From IMG/VR virus record IMGVR_UViG_3300042864_002256, positions 1-57,201 of that record: 57,201 bases of DNA; one strand, 5' to 3'. Shown one piece after another: positions 1 to 6,824 of the stretch (position 1 is the stretch's first letter; every line of letters begins with the position of its first letter). Source of the DNA: a virus. Position numbers and translations under genes: made by a program. The notes below the pieces were generated by a model, which was not told the origin of the DNA, did not search any database, and saw only the letters and a list, made by a program, of their open reading frames with translations.

Positions 1-19
1 TTACTTGTTACAAAATTAA
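1..19 (+). CDS. 3' end of a gene with the YLLQN tail
   Basis: The first bases read TAC TTG TTA CAA AAT TAA, giving the C-terminal residues YLLQN. This is the ending shared by the 110-residue paralogous family and by the next gene (GTEEILYLLQN), so a tail-bearing gene probably ends here. Only six codons are visible, so identity within the group cannot be told. Confidence 0.5.
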
Positions 20-29
20 GGAATGAGAT

Positions 30-551
30 ATGTATTTTAAACAATTTATTACTGTAGAACCATTTCAACATTTAAATAAAACTTTTTATAAAGTTTATAT
101 TAGTGATAAAAATATTAAAGATTTTTATGATGATTTAGATAATTATCCTGAAATAAAAGAATTTTTTATTAAAACAAATATTAGTTTATTTTTTAATGTT
201 GGTCAGCTTTTATATATTAATCCTCATCATAGTGAATATAATATTGTTGTAGTCAATACAATGATAATGATCGATAATATACAACTTTTAATTGATGTTC
301 GATGTGAAATTTCCGATTATTCTGAAATTCAAAAAACACCAATATATTTAGAAAATACATTATTACATGTAAAACAATTTAATCCAAATACATTTGAAAC
401 TAGACAATTTTATTCATATGATTGGATTTCTGTTAAAAATAAAACTATTTATTTTAGTACCGATAATAACATTTATATTGATGATAGTACACATTTTATA
501 ACTAAACCTTTAAATGGTACGGAAGAAATATTATACTTATTACAAAATTAA
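30..551 (+). CDS. Unknown protein with family-type C-terminal tail
   Basis: A 173-residue protein with no recognised domain and no signal peptide or membrane segment. AAGGAATGAG upstream of the ATG is a reasonable ribosome binding site. The last residues, NGTEEILYLLQN, resemble the ending of the repeated 110-residue family (NETERVLWFLQN), although the body lacks the HRLTGPA repeat. The next gene starts 7 bases after the stop, so the two are likely co-transcribed. Function unknown. Confidence 0.75.
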   Translation: MYFKQFITVEPFQHLNKTFYKVYISDKNIKDFYDDLDNYPEIKEFFIKTNISLFFNVGQLLYINPHHSEYNIVVVNTMIMIDNIQLLIDVRCEISDYSEIQKTPIYLENTLLHVKQFNPNTFETRQFYSYDWISVKNKTIYFSTDNNIYIDDSTHFITKPLNGTEEILYLLQN

Positions 552-558
552 ATACAGT

Positions 559-1806
559 ATGCAAAATAATTCAAAAACTTTCTGCATCCTTCCTTGGATA
601 CACGCAGCAACCCTTACTGATGGTACAACACAACTTTGTTGTTTAAGTGAACCTTCACCACATAATCTTAATACAACTTCCTTAGATGATTATTGGAATT
701 CTGATTATTTAAAAAATGTCAGATTGAAAAAATTAAAAGGCGAAAAAGTTCAAGAATGTAATAGATGTTATCGAGAAGAAGAATTTGGATACCGCAGTCA
801 TAGAGTTGTAGAAAACAAATTGTGGGAAGAACGTTTAAAAGAAAATTTTCAAGAAAGAATTGATTCGACAAATTCAGATGGTGGTATTCCTGATTGTCCA
901 ATAACAATAGATTTAAGACTTTCAAATACCTGTAATTTACAATGCATTATGTGTCAACCAAGAGAATCTTCAAGATGGTTAAAATTAGCTGAACATTTAG
1001 CTGAAACTTTAGATGATGAAGAATTAAAAGCAGAATGGAAATACAAAAGAAATATCCAAGTTGATTTATTCGATTGGTATAAAAAAGAAGAATTTTGGGA
1101 AACAATGCGATTTATGATTCCTGATATTCAAGAAATTATTTTAGGTGGTGGTGAACCATTATTAATCGATCACCATGTTTCTTTCTTGGAAGAATGTGTT
1201 AGAGAAGACGCAGCAAAAAATATTTATATTCGTTATCATACAAATGCAACTGTATTCAATAAAAAATTAACTAATATTTGGAAAGAATTTAAAACCGTTG
1301 AACTTTGTGTTAGTTTAGATGGTATTGAAGAATTAGCGGAATATGTAAGATTTCCTAGTAAATGGAATCAAATAGAAAATAATATAAAACAATTCGATCA
1401 ATTACCAGATAATGTTATTTTAAAATTTAACTACTCTGTTCATGCGTTAAATATTCATGGAATTATTGATTTTATTGATTGGGTTGAAAACCAAAACTTC
1501 AATAAAAGAAATCAAATTTCAAATAAATTTCAAATTTTTGCTCACCCAAGTTGCGTTAATCATCCAGAATATTTGCATGTTAGCAACTTACCAGAAACTT
1601 TAAAAAAAGAAATTACTGAAAAATTTCAAAATAAAATAAAAAATTATCCAGATAATTATTTTGAAAAATATGATTCTATTTTTAGTATAATGAATTCACA
1701 ACCAGCAAAGCATTTTGAAAAATTAAAAAAATACATTAATGCATTAGATCAACTGAGAAATACCAAAATTGAAAATGTATTCAAAGAATTAAAGGATTAT
1801 CTATGA
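559..1806 (+). CDS. Radical SAM protein with twitch/SPASM-like cysteines
   Basis: About 415 residues from the ATG at 559; an earlier in-frame ATG at 514 lies inside the previous gene and is less likely. The radical SAM cluster motif CNLQCIMC (CxxxCxxC) is near residue 130 and GGGEP, a SAM-binding motif, is about 70 residues later. The N-terminus carries FCILPWIHA and cysteine pairs (LCC, CNRC) like those of twitch-domain radical SAM proteins in T4-like phages, where extra cysteines may hold an auxiliary cluster. Its stop overlaps the start of a second radical SAM gene. The substrate is not evident; peptide or sugar modification are possibilities. Confidence 0.85.
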   Translation: MQNNSKTFCILPWIHAATLTDGTTQLCCLSEPSPHNLNTTSLDDYWNSDYLKNVRLKKLKGEKVQECNRCYREEEFGYRSHRVVENKLWEERLKENFQERIDSTNSDGGIPDCPITIDLRLSNTCNLQCIMCQPRESSRWLKLAEHLAETLDDEELKAEWKYKRNIQVDLFDWYKKEEFWETMRFMIPDIQEIILGGGEPLLIDHHVSFLEECVREDAAKNIYIRYHTNATVFNKKLTNIWKEFKTVELCVSLDGIEELAEYVRFPSKWNQIENNIKQFDQLPDNVILKFNYSVHALNIHGIIDFIDWVENQNFNKRNQISNKFQIFAHPSCVNHPEYLHVSNLPETLKKEITEKFQNKIKNYPDNYFEKYDSIFSIMNSQPAKHFEKLKKYINALDQLRNTKIENVFKELKDYL

Positions 1807-2807
1807 CTTTATTTGTAGATGTAAATGGCGATTATGAAGATATTCATGGAGATAAAATTCATAGTCAACAATTAAATAAATTAAAAAATTGGTATTGTAC
1901 TGCTGGATTACGTCATCTTTATATTGATTTTGATGGTAATGTTTGGCGCGGCACTTGTGAACAAGATGGTGCATTAGGAAACGTATTTCGACCTGGAATG
2001 ATCTTCGATGATCAAAAAGAAAAATGGGGAACTTGGGCTGTTTGTAAAAAAGAAATTTGTGCATGTGGCGCTGATTTTAATTGTCCAAAAGTTAAATCAA
2101 TAGCATTTTTACCTGAAATTCAAGTTACAAGTTATTGGGATGATTTATCTATAAATTTCCCAGAATTAAAAAATAATCATAAAACAAAAAACCCACAATT
2201 GATTATGGACAGTTTTGCAAAAGAAGCAAAAACAATTGCTTGGGATTTAGGCAGAAGATGTAATTACAATTGTAGTTATTGCCCAAGTTCAGTACATAAT
2301 AATTTTGAAACTCATAAATCATTAGATAGTTTATTATTGGCTGAAAAAAATATCAATGACCATTGGCGTTATGATGAACGAATAAAATGGACATTTACTG
2401 GTGGTGAACCAACAACAAATAAAGATTTAATACCATTTTTACAATTTTTATATAATAAAGGCGATGCTTTACACGTTCAAACAAATGGATCAAGAACCGT
2501 TGATTATTATAAAAAACTATTTGAAATTTCTTCAATAGGAATTTCTGTTCATATGGAATTTGCTGATTCAAATCATATTTTAAAATTAACCGAAGAATTA
2601 TCTAAAATAGAAAATAATGAAGTTTTAGAAATAAGAATTATGCTTAAACAAGGGATGTTAAAAGATGTAAAAAAACTTTATGATAATTTAAAAATCTATA
2701 AAAATCACAGAATAAATGTAAATGTTGATTTACTTCATAATATGGAAGATAAAACGATAACACCGTATGAGGAAAAGGAACTAGAATGGTTAAAAAATCT
2801 CAGTTAA
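1803..2807 (+). CDS. Second radical SAM protein
   Basis: 334 residues, starting with ATGA overlapping the upstream stop, so the two radical SAM genes are translationally coupled. The cluster motif is CNYNCSYC in RRCNYNCSYCPSS near residue 150, followed by FTGGEPT. Before it is a cysteine-rich N-terminal part (TAGLRHLYIDFDGNVWRGTC, then CKKEICACGADFNC) resembling a SPASM/twitch auxiliary cluster region placed before the SAM core, an unusual order. Two tandem radical SAM genes beside a glycosyltransferase-like gene suggest a joint modification pathway, but the product is unknown. Confidence 0.85.
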   Translation: MTLFVDVNGDYEDIHGDKIHSQQLNKLKNWYCTAGLRHLYIDFDGNVWRGTCEQDGALGNVFRPGMIFDDQKEKWGTWAVCKKEICACGADFNCPKVKSIAFLPEIQVTSYWDDLSINFPELKNNHKTKNPQLIMDSFAKEAKTIAWDLGRRCNYNCSYCPSSVHNNFETHKSLDSLLLAEKNINDHWRYDERIKWTFTGGEPTTNKDLIPFLQFLYNKGDALHVQTNGSRTVDYYKKLFEISSIGISVHMEFADSNHILKLTEELSKIENNEVLEIRIMLKQGMLKDVKKLYDNLKIYKNHRINVNVDLLHNMEDKTITPYEEKELEWLKNLS

Positions 2808-2917
2808 AAAAACAAACAGAAAATATTTTAAAACAACATCCAGAATTTTTAAATAATCCTATAATAAAAGAAATAGGAAAATACTTAAATGAAAATAAAT
2901 TTCTACCTAACAAATAA
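2786..2917 (+). CDS. Small lysine-rich protein bridging two genes
   Basis: A 43-residue frame beginning MVKKSQLKKQ and ending NENKFLPNK. Its ATG sits inside the end of the preceding radical SAM gene and its stop inside the start of the next gene. A strong ribosome binding site (GAGGAAAAGGAA) precedes the ATG by a normal distance. It fills the only gap between neighbours, a pattern typical of true phage micro-genes. Predicted to be helical and basic; function unknown. Confidence 0.6.
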   Translation: MVKKSQLKKQTENILKQHPEFLNNPIIKEIGKYLNENKFLPNK

Positions 2918-3434
2918 TTTTTTATCTACACAAAAATTATTCAATACAGATTTAATGGATTATTTTTCTAATTGGGAATTAAATGAAAATAATCAAGATG
3001 ATTTTAGAAAAATTTATAATTTTGAAAATAATTGTTTAAAATTAATCACAGAAATAAACAAAGAAAAATTCCCTAAAACGATTAATAAAGAAAAATATCA
3101 TCGTAAAATTACAAATTGGAAAACGTGGGCACTTGAAAATAGTGGTCAACAAAATCAACATTCACTTATTGTTCCTATCGATTTCGATCATGATTTATTA
3201 AAATTACATAATACAATAATTGTTAAATCAACACCAATAAAAGAATTTATTGAATTTGTTCTTTATAAGAATTTTAATTTTAATTTTAAACAACTTACAA
3301 TCGATTATCAAGATTTTATTGAATTTAATAATAAAAAACAAAACAATTATCCAATTCAAACAATTAATGCAGAAGATTATTCACAATTTATCAATAATTA
3401 TTCTGAAGTAGAAAGTTGGTTTGAAAATGTATGA
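2889..3434 (+). CDS. Unknown 181-residue protein
   Basis: No recognised domain. Rich in Asn, Lys and Phe, with a region near residues 80-100 (HRKITNWKTWALENSGQQ) that looks structured. No membrane segment. The final codons overlap the following glycosyltransferase-like gene (ATGTATGA), indicating coupled translation within the radical SAM/glycosyltransferase operon. Function unknown; context suggests an accessory role in the same modification pathway. Confidence 0.75.
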   Translation: MKINFYLTNNFLSTQKLFNTDLMDYFSNWELNENNQDDFRKIYNFENNCLKLITEINKEKFPKTINKEKYHRKITNWKTWALENSGQQNQHSLIVPIDFDHDLLKLHNTIIVKSTPIKEFIEFVLYKNFNFNFKQLTIDYQDFIEFNNKKQNNYPIQTINAEDYSQFINNYSEVESWFENV

Positions 3435-4152
3435 TGTTTTTTATCTTTCTTATAAAGATCATAATGAAACAAATTTAAATCAATTAAAACAATTTGTTCC
3501 AATTGTTAAAAAAATTGAAAACATAAAAGGTATTTGGCAAGCACATAACTACTGTGCCAATCAAGCAAGAACAAAATTTTTCTTTGTTGTTGATGCTGAT
3601 TGTTATGTAAGAGAAAATATATTTGATACAAAAGGTGATGAAAATTATGTTCAAGTTTTTCGTAGCTTTAATCCTGTAAATGGATTAACATATGGTTGGG
3701 GCGGAATTAAATTATTCCCAACTAATTTAGTTAAAGAAACAAAAATACCAGAAAAATATTTGGATATGACTACAAGTTGGAATACAAAACCATTGGATAT
3801 TATTGCCAGTGAAAATCGATTTAATGTTGATGCCTTTTCTACTTGGAGAAGTGCTTATCGTGAAACTACTAAAATAAAATACTGGATTAATTGTTTATTA
3901 AATGAAAGCTGGAAAGAATTACAGTTTTTTTCTTGGATAAAAACAAAAGAACAATTTGATAAATTTTTATTTCAACAACAAGAACGATTAAATGTTTGGA
4001 GTGGTTTTGTTTATTCATTTCAAGATTATTCTGAATATTGCTTACAAGGCGCACAACAAGCGCTTAAAGATTATAATTTAGAAAATATTCATATGATTAA
4101 TGATAGAGATTATTTGGAAAGAAAATTTAATGAGATATATTTATTACGTTGA
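3427..4152 (+). CDS. GT-A-like glycosyltransferase
   Basis: 241 residues from ATG 3427 (a TTG at 3421 is an alternative). It shares a signature with the 37469-38314 protein: GI..AH..CA.QA followed by FFVVDADCY, where DAD (near residue 56) looks like the metal-binding DxD of GT-A glycosyltransferases, and later a WRSAYRE block. The fold assignment is inferred from this motif; the acceptor is unknown. It overlaps the upstream gene by 8 bases, and its own end contains the start of a 110-residue family gene. Placement after two radical SAM genes supports a glycan or peptide modification role. Confidence 0.65.
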   Translation: MYDVFYLSYKDHNETNLNQLKQFVPIVKKIENIKGIWQAHNYCANQARTKFFFVVDADCYVRENIFDTKGDENYVQVFRSFNPVNGLTYGWGGIKLFPTNLVKETKIPEKYLDMTTSWNTKPLDIIASENRFNVDAFSTWRSAYRETTKIKYWINCLLNESWKELQFFSWIKTKEQFDKFLFQQQERLNVWSGFVYSFQDYSEYCLQGAQQALKDYNLENIHMINDRDYLERKFNEIYLLR

Positions 4153-4462
4153 TGGTGAGAAATTTATAACGGATAGTTATGACGCAATCCTTGTTTCTGA
4201 AATTTCCTCTCCTGATGAAAATACACCTGCTTATGAAGTTTTAGAAACAGGTCAAAAACTTTGGTGTGAAAAAGGATGGCGCTGGCATCGATTAACAGGA
4301 CCAGCAAGAATTTGTTTTAACGGAAGAGATGAATTTTGGTTAAATGATAAACTATATGAAAATATTCATGCTTGGTTAAAAGATCATCCAAATCCCGATC
4401 TTTATTTTGATGCAATTGGTTTGAATGAAACGGAAAGAGTTTTATGGTTTTTACAAAATTAG
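4130..4462 (+). CDS. 110-residue repeat family protein, tail type A
   Basis: A well-conserved family member: YIYYVDGEKF at residues 3-12, ISSPDENTPA at 25-34, WCEKG at 45-49, HRLTGPA at 53-59, WLNDK at 70-74, DHPNPDLYF at 85-93, and the type A tail NETERVLWFLQN. The HRLTGPA unit with a following Gly and W(L/F)N(G/D)K resembles the MORN-like 'NGKxHRxxGPA' repeats of phage and giant-virus proteins of unknown role. It starts 23 bases inside the glycosyltransferase gene. First gene of cassette copy 1. Confidence 0.85.
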   Translation: MRYIYYVDGEKFITDSYDAILVSEISSPDENTPAYEVLETGQKLWCEKGWRWHRLTGPARICFNGRDEFWLNDKLYENIHAWLKDHPNPDLYFDAIGLNETERVLWFLQN

Positions 4463-4577
4463 TTTTAAAGCGATTTAAAACACCTTGGCTTAATTACCTA
4501 CCCAAATACCTAAATCAAGTTAAAACCTTTGTAACCTATCTTAAAACGCGATTAAACACCTATTTGAAAGAAAGAAG
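4463..4577 (+). repeat. Spacer repeat 1, copy 1
   Basis: Intergenic sequence between two family genes, related to 13127-13204 and 20544-20660. It contains repeated short units such as GATTTAAAACACCT, GATTAAACACCT and GTTAAAACCT, and ends with TATTTGAAAGAAAG before the next ATG. No reading frame is evident. It marks a duplicated cassette; a structural or recombination role is possible. Confidence 0.65.
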
Positions 4578-4890
4578 ATGACTAAAATTTATTATATTGA
4601 TGGCGAAAAATATATAATAGATTCAATTGATATACAAATTATTCAATATGATATTTCATCGCCTAATGATGAAACCCCTGCTTTTGAAAATTTATTGAGT
4701 GGATATAAACTTTGGTGTTTAAAAGGATATATCCCGTCATCGTTTAAACGGGCCTGCTGTTATTTGGGAAAATAATACACAATTCTATTATTTAAATGGC
4801 ATACGATATAAAAATGTGAATGATTGGCTGAAAGATCACCCAAATCAAACAAATACCTTTCAGGTGGAAATGTTGTTAAAATACACATAA
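4578..4890 (+). pseudogene. Frameshifted 110-residue family gene, tail type B
   Basis: The frame begins MTKIYYIDGEKY and runs through WCLKGYIP, then shifts. HRLNGPAVIWENN and a complete type B ending (DHPNQTNTFQVEMLLKYT) follow in another frame to 4890. The junction near 4735-4740 has one base too many compared with relatives (KG + 3 residues + HRL). No slippery heptamer is apparent, so a disabling single-base insertion is likelier than programmed frameshifting. The first part still encodes a 65-residue product. Confidence 0.8.
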
Positions 4891-4999
4891 TTTGATATTT
4901 CCAATAAATTTTCTATTCATGGAGAGCCGTAGTTTGCCTAGTTATTTTAAATGAGTTCCTACAACTGCAACTTAACAAAAATTAAATTTAAAAAAGTGC

Positions 5000-5028
5000 T
5001 TGACAAGAACCGGAAAATTTTCTATTAT
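5000..5028 (+). promoter_or_regulatory. Sigma70-type promoter
   Basis: TTGACA at 5000-5005, a 17-base spacer ending GGAAAATTTTC, and TATTAT at 5023-5028: an essentially consensus host-type promoter for the gene at 5076. The GAAAATTTTC spacer element recurs in many promoters of this window. Confidence 0.85.
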
Positions 5029-5039
5029 CAATTCATCAA

Positions 5040-5051
5040 GACGGAAACGTC
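5040..5051 (+). promoter_or_regulatory. 5' leader hairpin with GAAA tetraloop
   Basis: GACG-GAAA-CGTC can form a perfect 4-bp stem with a GNRA tetraloop only a few bases after the expected transcription start and before AACAAGGAG. The same hairpin is at 8585-8596 on the other strand. Leader hairpins of this kind can stabilise mRNA; that role is inferred. Confidence 0.45.
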
Positions 5052-5075
5052 GCAACTGAACAAGGAGAATGAATT

Positions 5076-5429
5076 ATGGAACTTCGTTTTAATGCAACCG
5101 CTGTTGAACTGCTGAACCTTACTGCTGCTCGTGCACTTCGTTTCGATGCCCTTGAGCGCAAGCGCCAAAATGCAATTAACCTTAAAGTTCGCCCGCTGCA
5201 ATCGCAAGTTAAGACCGATTTTCAATCTGTTATTAAGCGCCGCGAAGTGAGCGAAAGCTTTACTGAAACAACAGTAAATGTTTCACGCGAAATTTTGAAC
5301 GCCCTTGGCGTTACATCGGTTCAAAAGGGTAAATTTGTTCTGAAGTTCTTCGGTGCAGGTTTTTATGAATTGCTGCCCGTTGCAGTGAGCGAAATTAAAG
5401 TTGGCGACGCGGTTGTAACCATTCGTTAA
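5076..5429 (+). CDS. Highly expressed early-type protein, unknown
   Basis: 117 residues (MELRFNATAVELLNLTAARA...), behind a consensus promoter, a leader hairpin, AAGGAGAATG and a strong terminator, so it is its own transcription unit. Base composition and codons (CTT, CTG, CGT, CGC, GCC) are clearly more GC-rich than the neighbours, suggesting adaptation for high expression or recent acquisition. The N-terminus is helical and Arg/Ala-rich; the C-terminal half has short beta-like stretches (GKFVLKFFGAGFYELLPV). No known domain recognised. Confidence 0.85.
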   Translation: MELRFNATAVELLNLTAARALRFDALERKRQNAINLKVRPLQSQVKTDFQSVIKRREVSESFTETTVNVSREILNALGVTSVQKGKFVLKFFGAGFYELLPVAVSEIKVGDAVVTIR

Positions 5430-5430
5430 G

Positions 5431-5463
5431 AAAAAAGGGGGAGAATTGATTCTCCCCCTTTTT
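5431..5463. terminator. Bidirectional terminator
   Basis: A-run, GGGGGAGAAT / ATTCTCCCCC stem, T-run. It sits between two convergent genes and its T-run merges with the stop codon of the minus-strand family gene. One of the near-identical GGGAGAAT..ATTCTCCC terminators. Confidence 0.9.
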
Positions 5464-5797
5464 AATTCTGTAAGTACCAAATAATTTTATCGGTTTCAGT
5501 AAAAACTCCAATATTATGAAAATAAAGATCAGGATTTGGGTGTTCTTTAAGCCATTCTTGAATATTTTCATATAGTTTATCATTTAACCAAAAGGTTTCT
5601 CTTCCATTAGGATAAATTCTTGCTGGACCAGTTAATCGATGCCAAAAATCGCCTTTTAAACACCAAACTTTTTCACCTGTTGTTAAATTTTCATAAGCTG
5701 GTGTTTTATCATCAGGAGAGGAAATTTCATAAATGGGAATTTCATTAACATTTTTTGTTATGTGTTTTTTACCATCAAAGTAATAAATATAACTCAT
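5462..5797 (-). CDS. 110-residue repeat family protein, tail type A
   Basis: 111 residues with all family blocks: YIYYFDGKKH, ISSPDDKTPAYENL, WCLKG, WHRLTGPARI, FWLNDKLYENI, HPNPDLYF and tail FTETDKIIWYLQN. Its ATG overlaps the stop of the upstream gene in ATGA, so translation depends on gene 5794-6135. The stop lies in the terminator. Function unknown. Confidence 0.85.
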   Translation of the reverse strand: MSYIYYFDGKKHITKNVNEIPIYEISSPDDKTPAYENLTTGEKVWCLKGDFWHRLTGPARIYPNGRETFWLNDKLYENIQEWLKEHPNPDLYFHNIGVFTETDKIIWYLQN

Positions 5798-6135
5798 TGA
5801 ATATCCAATTCAAATTGGACTTTTTTCATAAATTTATCAACTAAAATTTCGGCTGTGATTTTCCAGCCTGCATTTTCATAATCATTTTTTACAGTTTCTA
5901 AAACTGAAATTAACAACTCAGAAAATTTAGGATCAGTTTGAATAAATCCCAAATCACTAATAGTAAAAACTAATTTGTCATTATTTCCTGAAGAATAATG
6001 AATTGAAATTTTTCGATTAATTCGTTCTTTAAAAAGTTTTACCCAAATTTCTTTATTAAATTCAAATTGTTGTGAAATATTATTTTCACGAATATTTTTA
6101 TAATTTAATGCTTCTTGTGCAGTAATAACAATCAT
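5794..6135 (-). CDS. Unknown 113-residue protein
   Basis: First gene of a two-gene unit with the family gene 5462-5797 (ATGA overlap). A good promoter and AACAGGAGAG lie upstream. The sequence has a helical N-terminus (TAQEALNYKNIRENN), a central beta-rich stretch (RKISIHYSS) and a C-terminal helix. It shares no motif with neighbours. Function unknown; promoter type suggests early expression. Confidence 0.75.
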   Translation of the reverse strand: MIVITAQEALNYKNIRENNISQQFEFNKEIWVKLFKERINRKISIHYSSGNNDKLVFTISDLGFIQTDPKFSELLISVLETVKNDYENAGWKITAEILVDKFMKKVQFELDIQ

Positions 6136-6159
6136 CTTAACTCTCCTGTTTAAAATTAA

Positions 6160-6188
6160 AGTATAATAAGAAAAAAATTTATTGTCAA
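6160..6188 (-). promoter_or_regulatory. Sigma70-type promoter
   Basis: Reading the minus strand: TTGACA, 17 bases, TATACT. It directs the unit of the unknown 113-residue gene and the family gene. It lies in the 115-base divergent region before the tail tube gene. Confidence 0.8.
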
Positions 6189-6250
6189 TGAAAAAATTTT
6201 TTAAATTTTCTCTAAATATTCTTATAATGGTTTATTTAAGAGGTAATTAA

Positions 6251-6820
6251 ATGGCTACATTAATGAATTATGGTGTTGCTGCTGACCGTGGCGGTATTTT
6301 AATGCCAAAACCAAAGTGGCGATTTCGTGTTAGAGTTGTTAATTTTGGAGCAATTGCTGGTGGTTTAGAATTAACACAAAATGTTATGACTTGTACAAAA
6401 CCAAAAGAAAATCAAGCAGAGCAAGAAGTTCACAGCTATAATAGCATTGCATATTATGGTGGTAAAAATAAATTTGATTCTATTACAATGGTTTTGCGTG
6501 ATGATGTTACAAACGTTGTTCAACGAATTGTTGGTCATCAACGTCAAAAACAAAAAAATCATTTTACACAAACTACTCCTTTATCCGCACAAAATTATAA
6601 GTTTCAAACTTATATTGAATCATTGGATGGTGGCGATGGTGTTTTAGAACAATGGTTTCTTGAAGGTTGTTTTTTAACGAATAGTGATTATGGTGATTGG
6701 GATTATTCTGCTGATGATCCTTCAACCATTAGTTTGACCGTTCGTTATGACAATGCTACATTAAGTGGTGGATTGATGCCAGTATTACCACAATTAATTC
6801 CTGGTAATATGATTGGTTAA
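6251..6820 (+). CDS. T4 gp19-like tail tube protein
   Basis: 189 residues (T4 gp19 is about 163). The pattern is typical of T4-type tube subunits: KPKWRFRVRVVNFG near residue 20, GLELTQNVMTCTKP, then FDSITMVLRDDVTNVVQRIVGHQ and a C-terminal EGCFLTN...STISLTVRYDNA. It forms the inner tube of the contractile tail through which DNA passes. Start at ATG 6251 preceded by AAGAGG. No sigma70 box is upstream; the region holds CTCTAAATATTC, possibly a late-type element. A related protein follows 4 bases after the stop. Confidence 0.85.
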   Translation: MATLMNYGVAADRGGILMPKPKWRFRVRVVNFGAIAGGLELTQNVMTCTKPKENQAEQEVHSYNSIAYYGGKNKFDSITMVLRDDVTNVVQRIVGHQRQKQKNHFTQTTPLSAQNYKFQTYIESLDGGDGVLEQWFLEGCFLTNSDYGDWDYSADDPSTISLTVRYDNATLSGGLMPVLPQLIPGNMIG

Positions 6821-6824
6821 TTAA

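Larger units (their letters stand above)
4891..5075 (+). repeat. Spacer repeat 2 (promoter-bearing), copy 1
   Basis: About 160 bases shared with 14511-14700 and 20979-21150. The conserved parts are AATAAATTTTCTATTCATGG near the left end, a block CTACAACTGCAACTTAACAA, AAATTAAATTTAAAAAA, then a sigma70-type promoter. In all three copies it follows a type B family gene. Here it drives the 117-residue gene at 5076. Confidence 0.75.

Noticed and set aside
719-925. Open frame on the minus strand inside the first radical SAM gene
   Set aside because: It is the antisense shadow of a strongly supported coding region; AT-rich coding sequence gives many such frames (also at 6371, 9.5-10 kb, 27210, 32576, 46532, 49222 and elsewhere).
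4735-4740. Programmed frameshift in the 4578 family gene
   Set aside because: No slippery heptamer or downstream structure is evident, and the related copy at 20661 is decayed in several places, so pseudogene decay fits better.
6190-6250. T4-type late promoter before the tail tube gene
   Set aside because: CTCTAAATATTC is only similar to TATAAATA, and such strings are expected by chance in this AT-rich DNA; transcript mapping would be needed.
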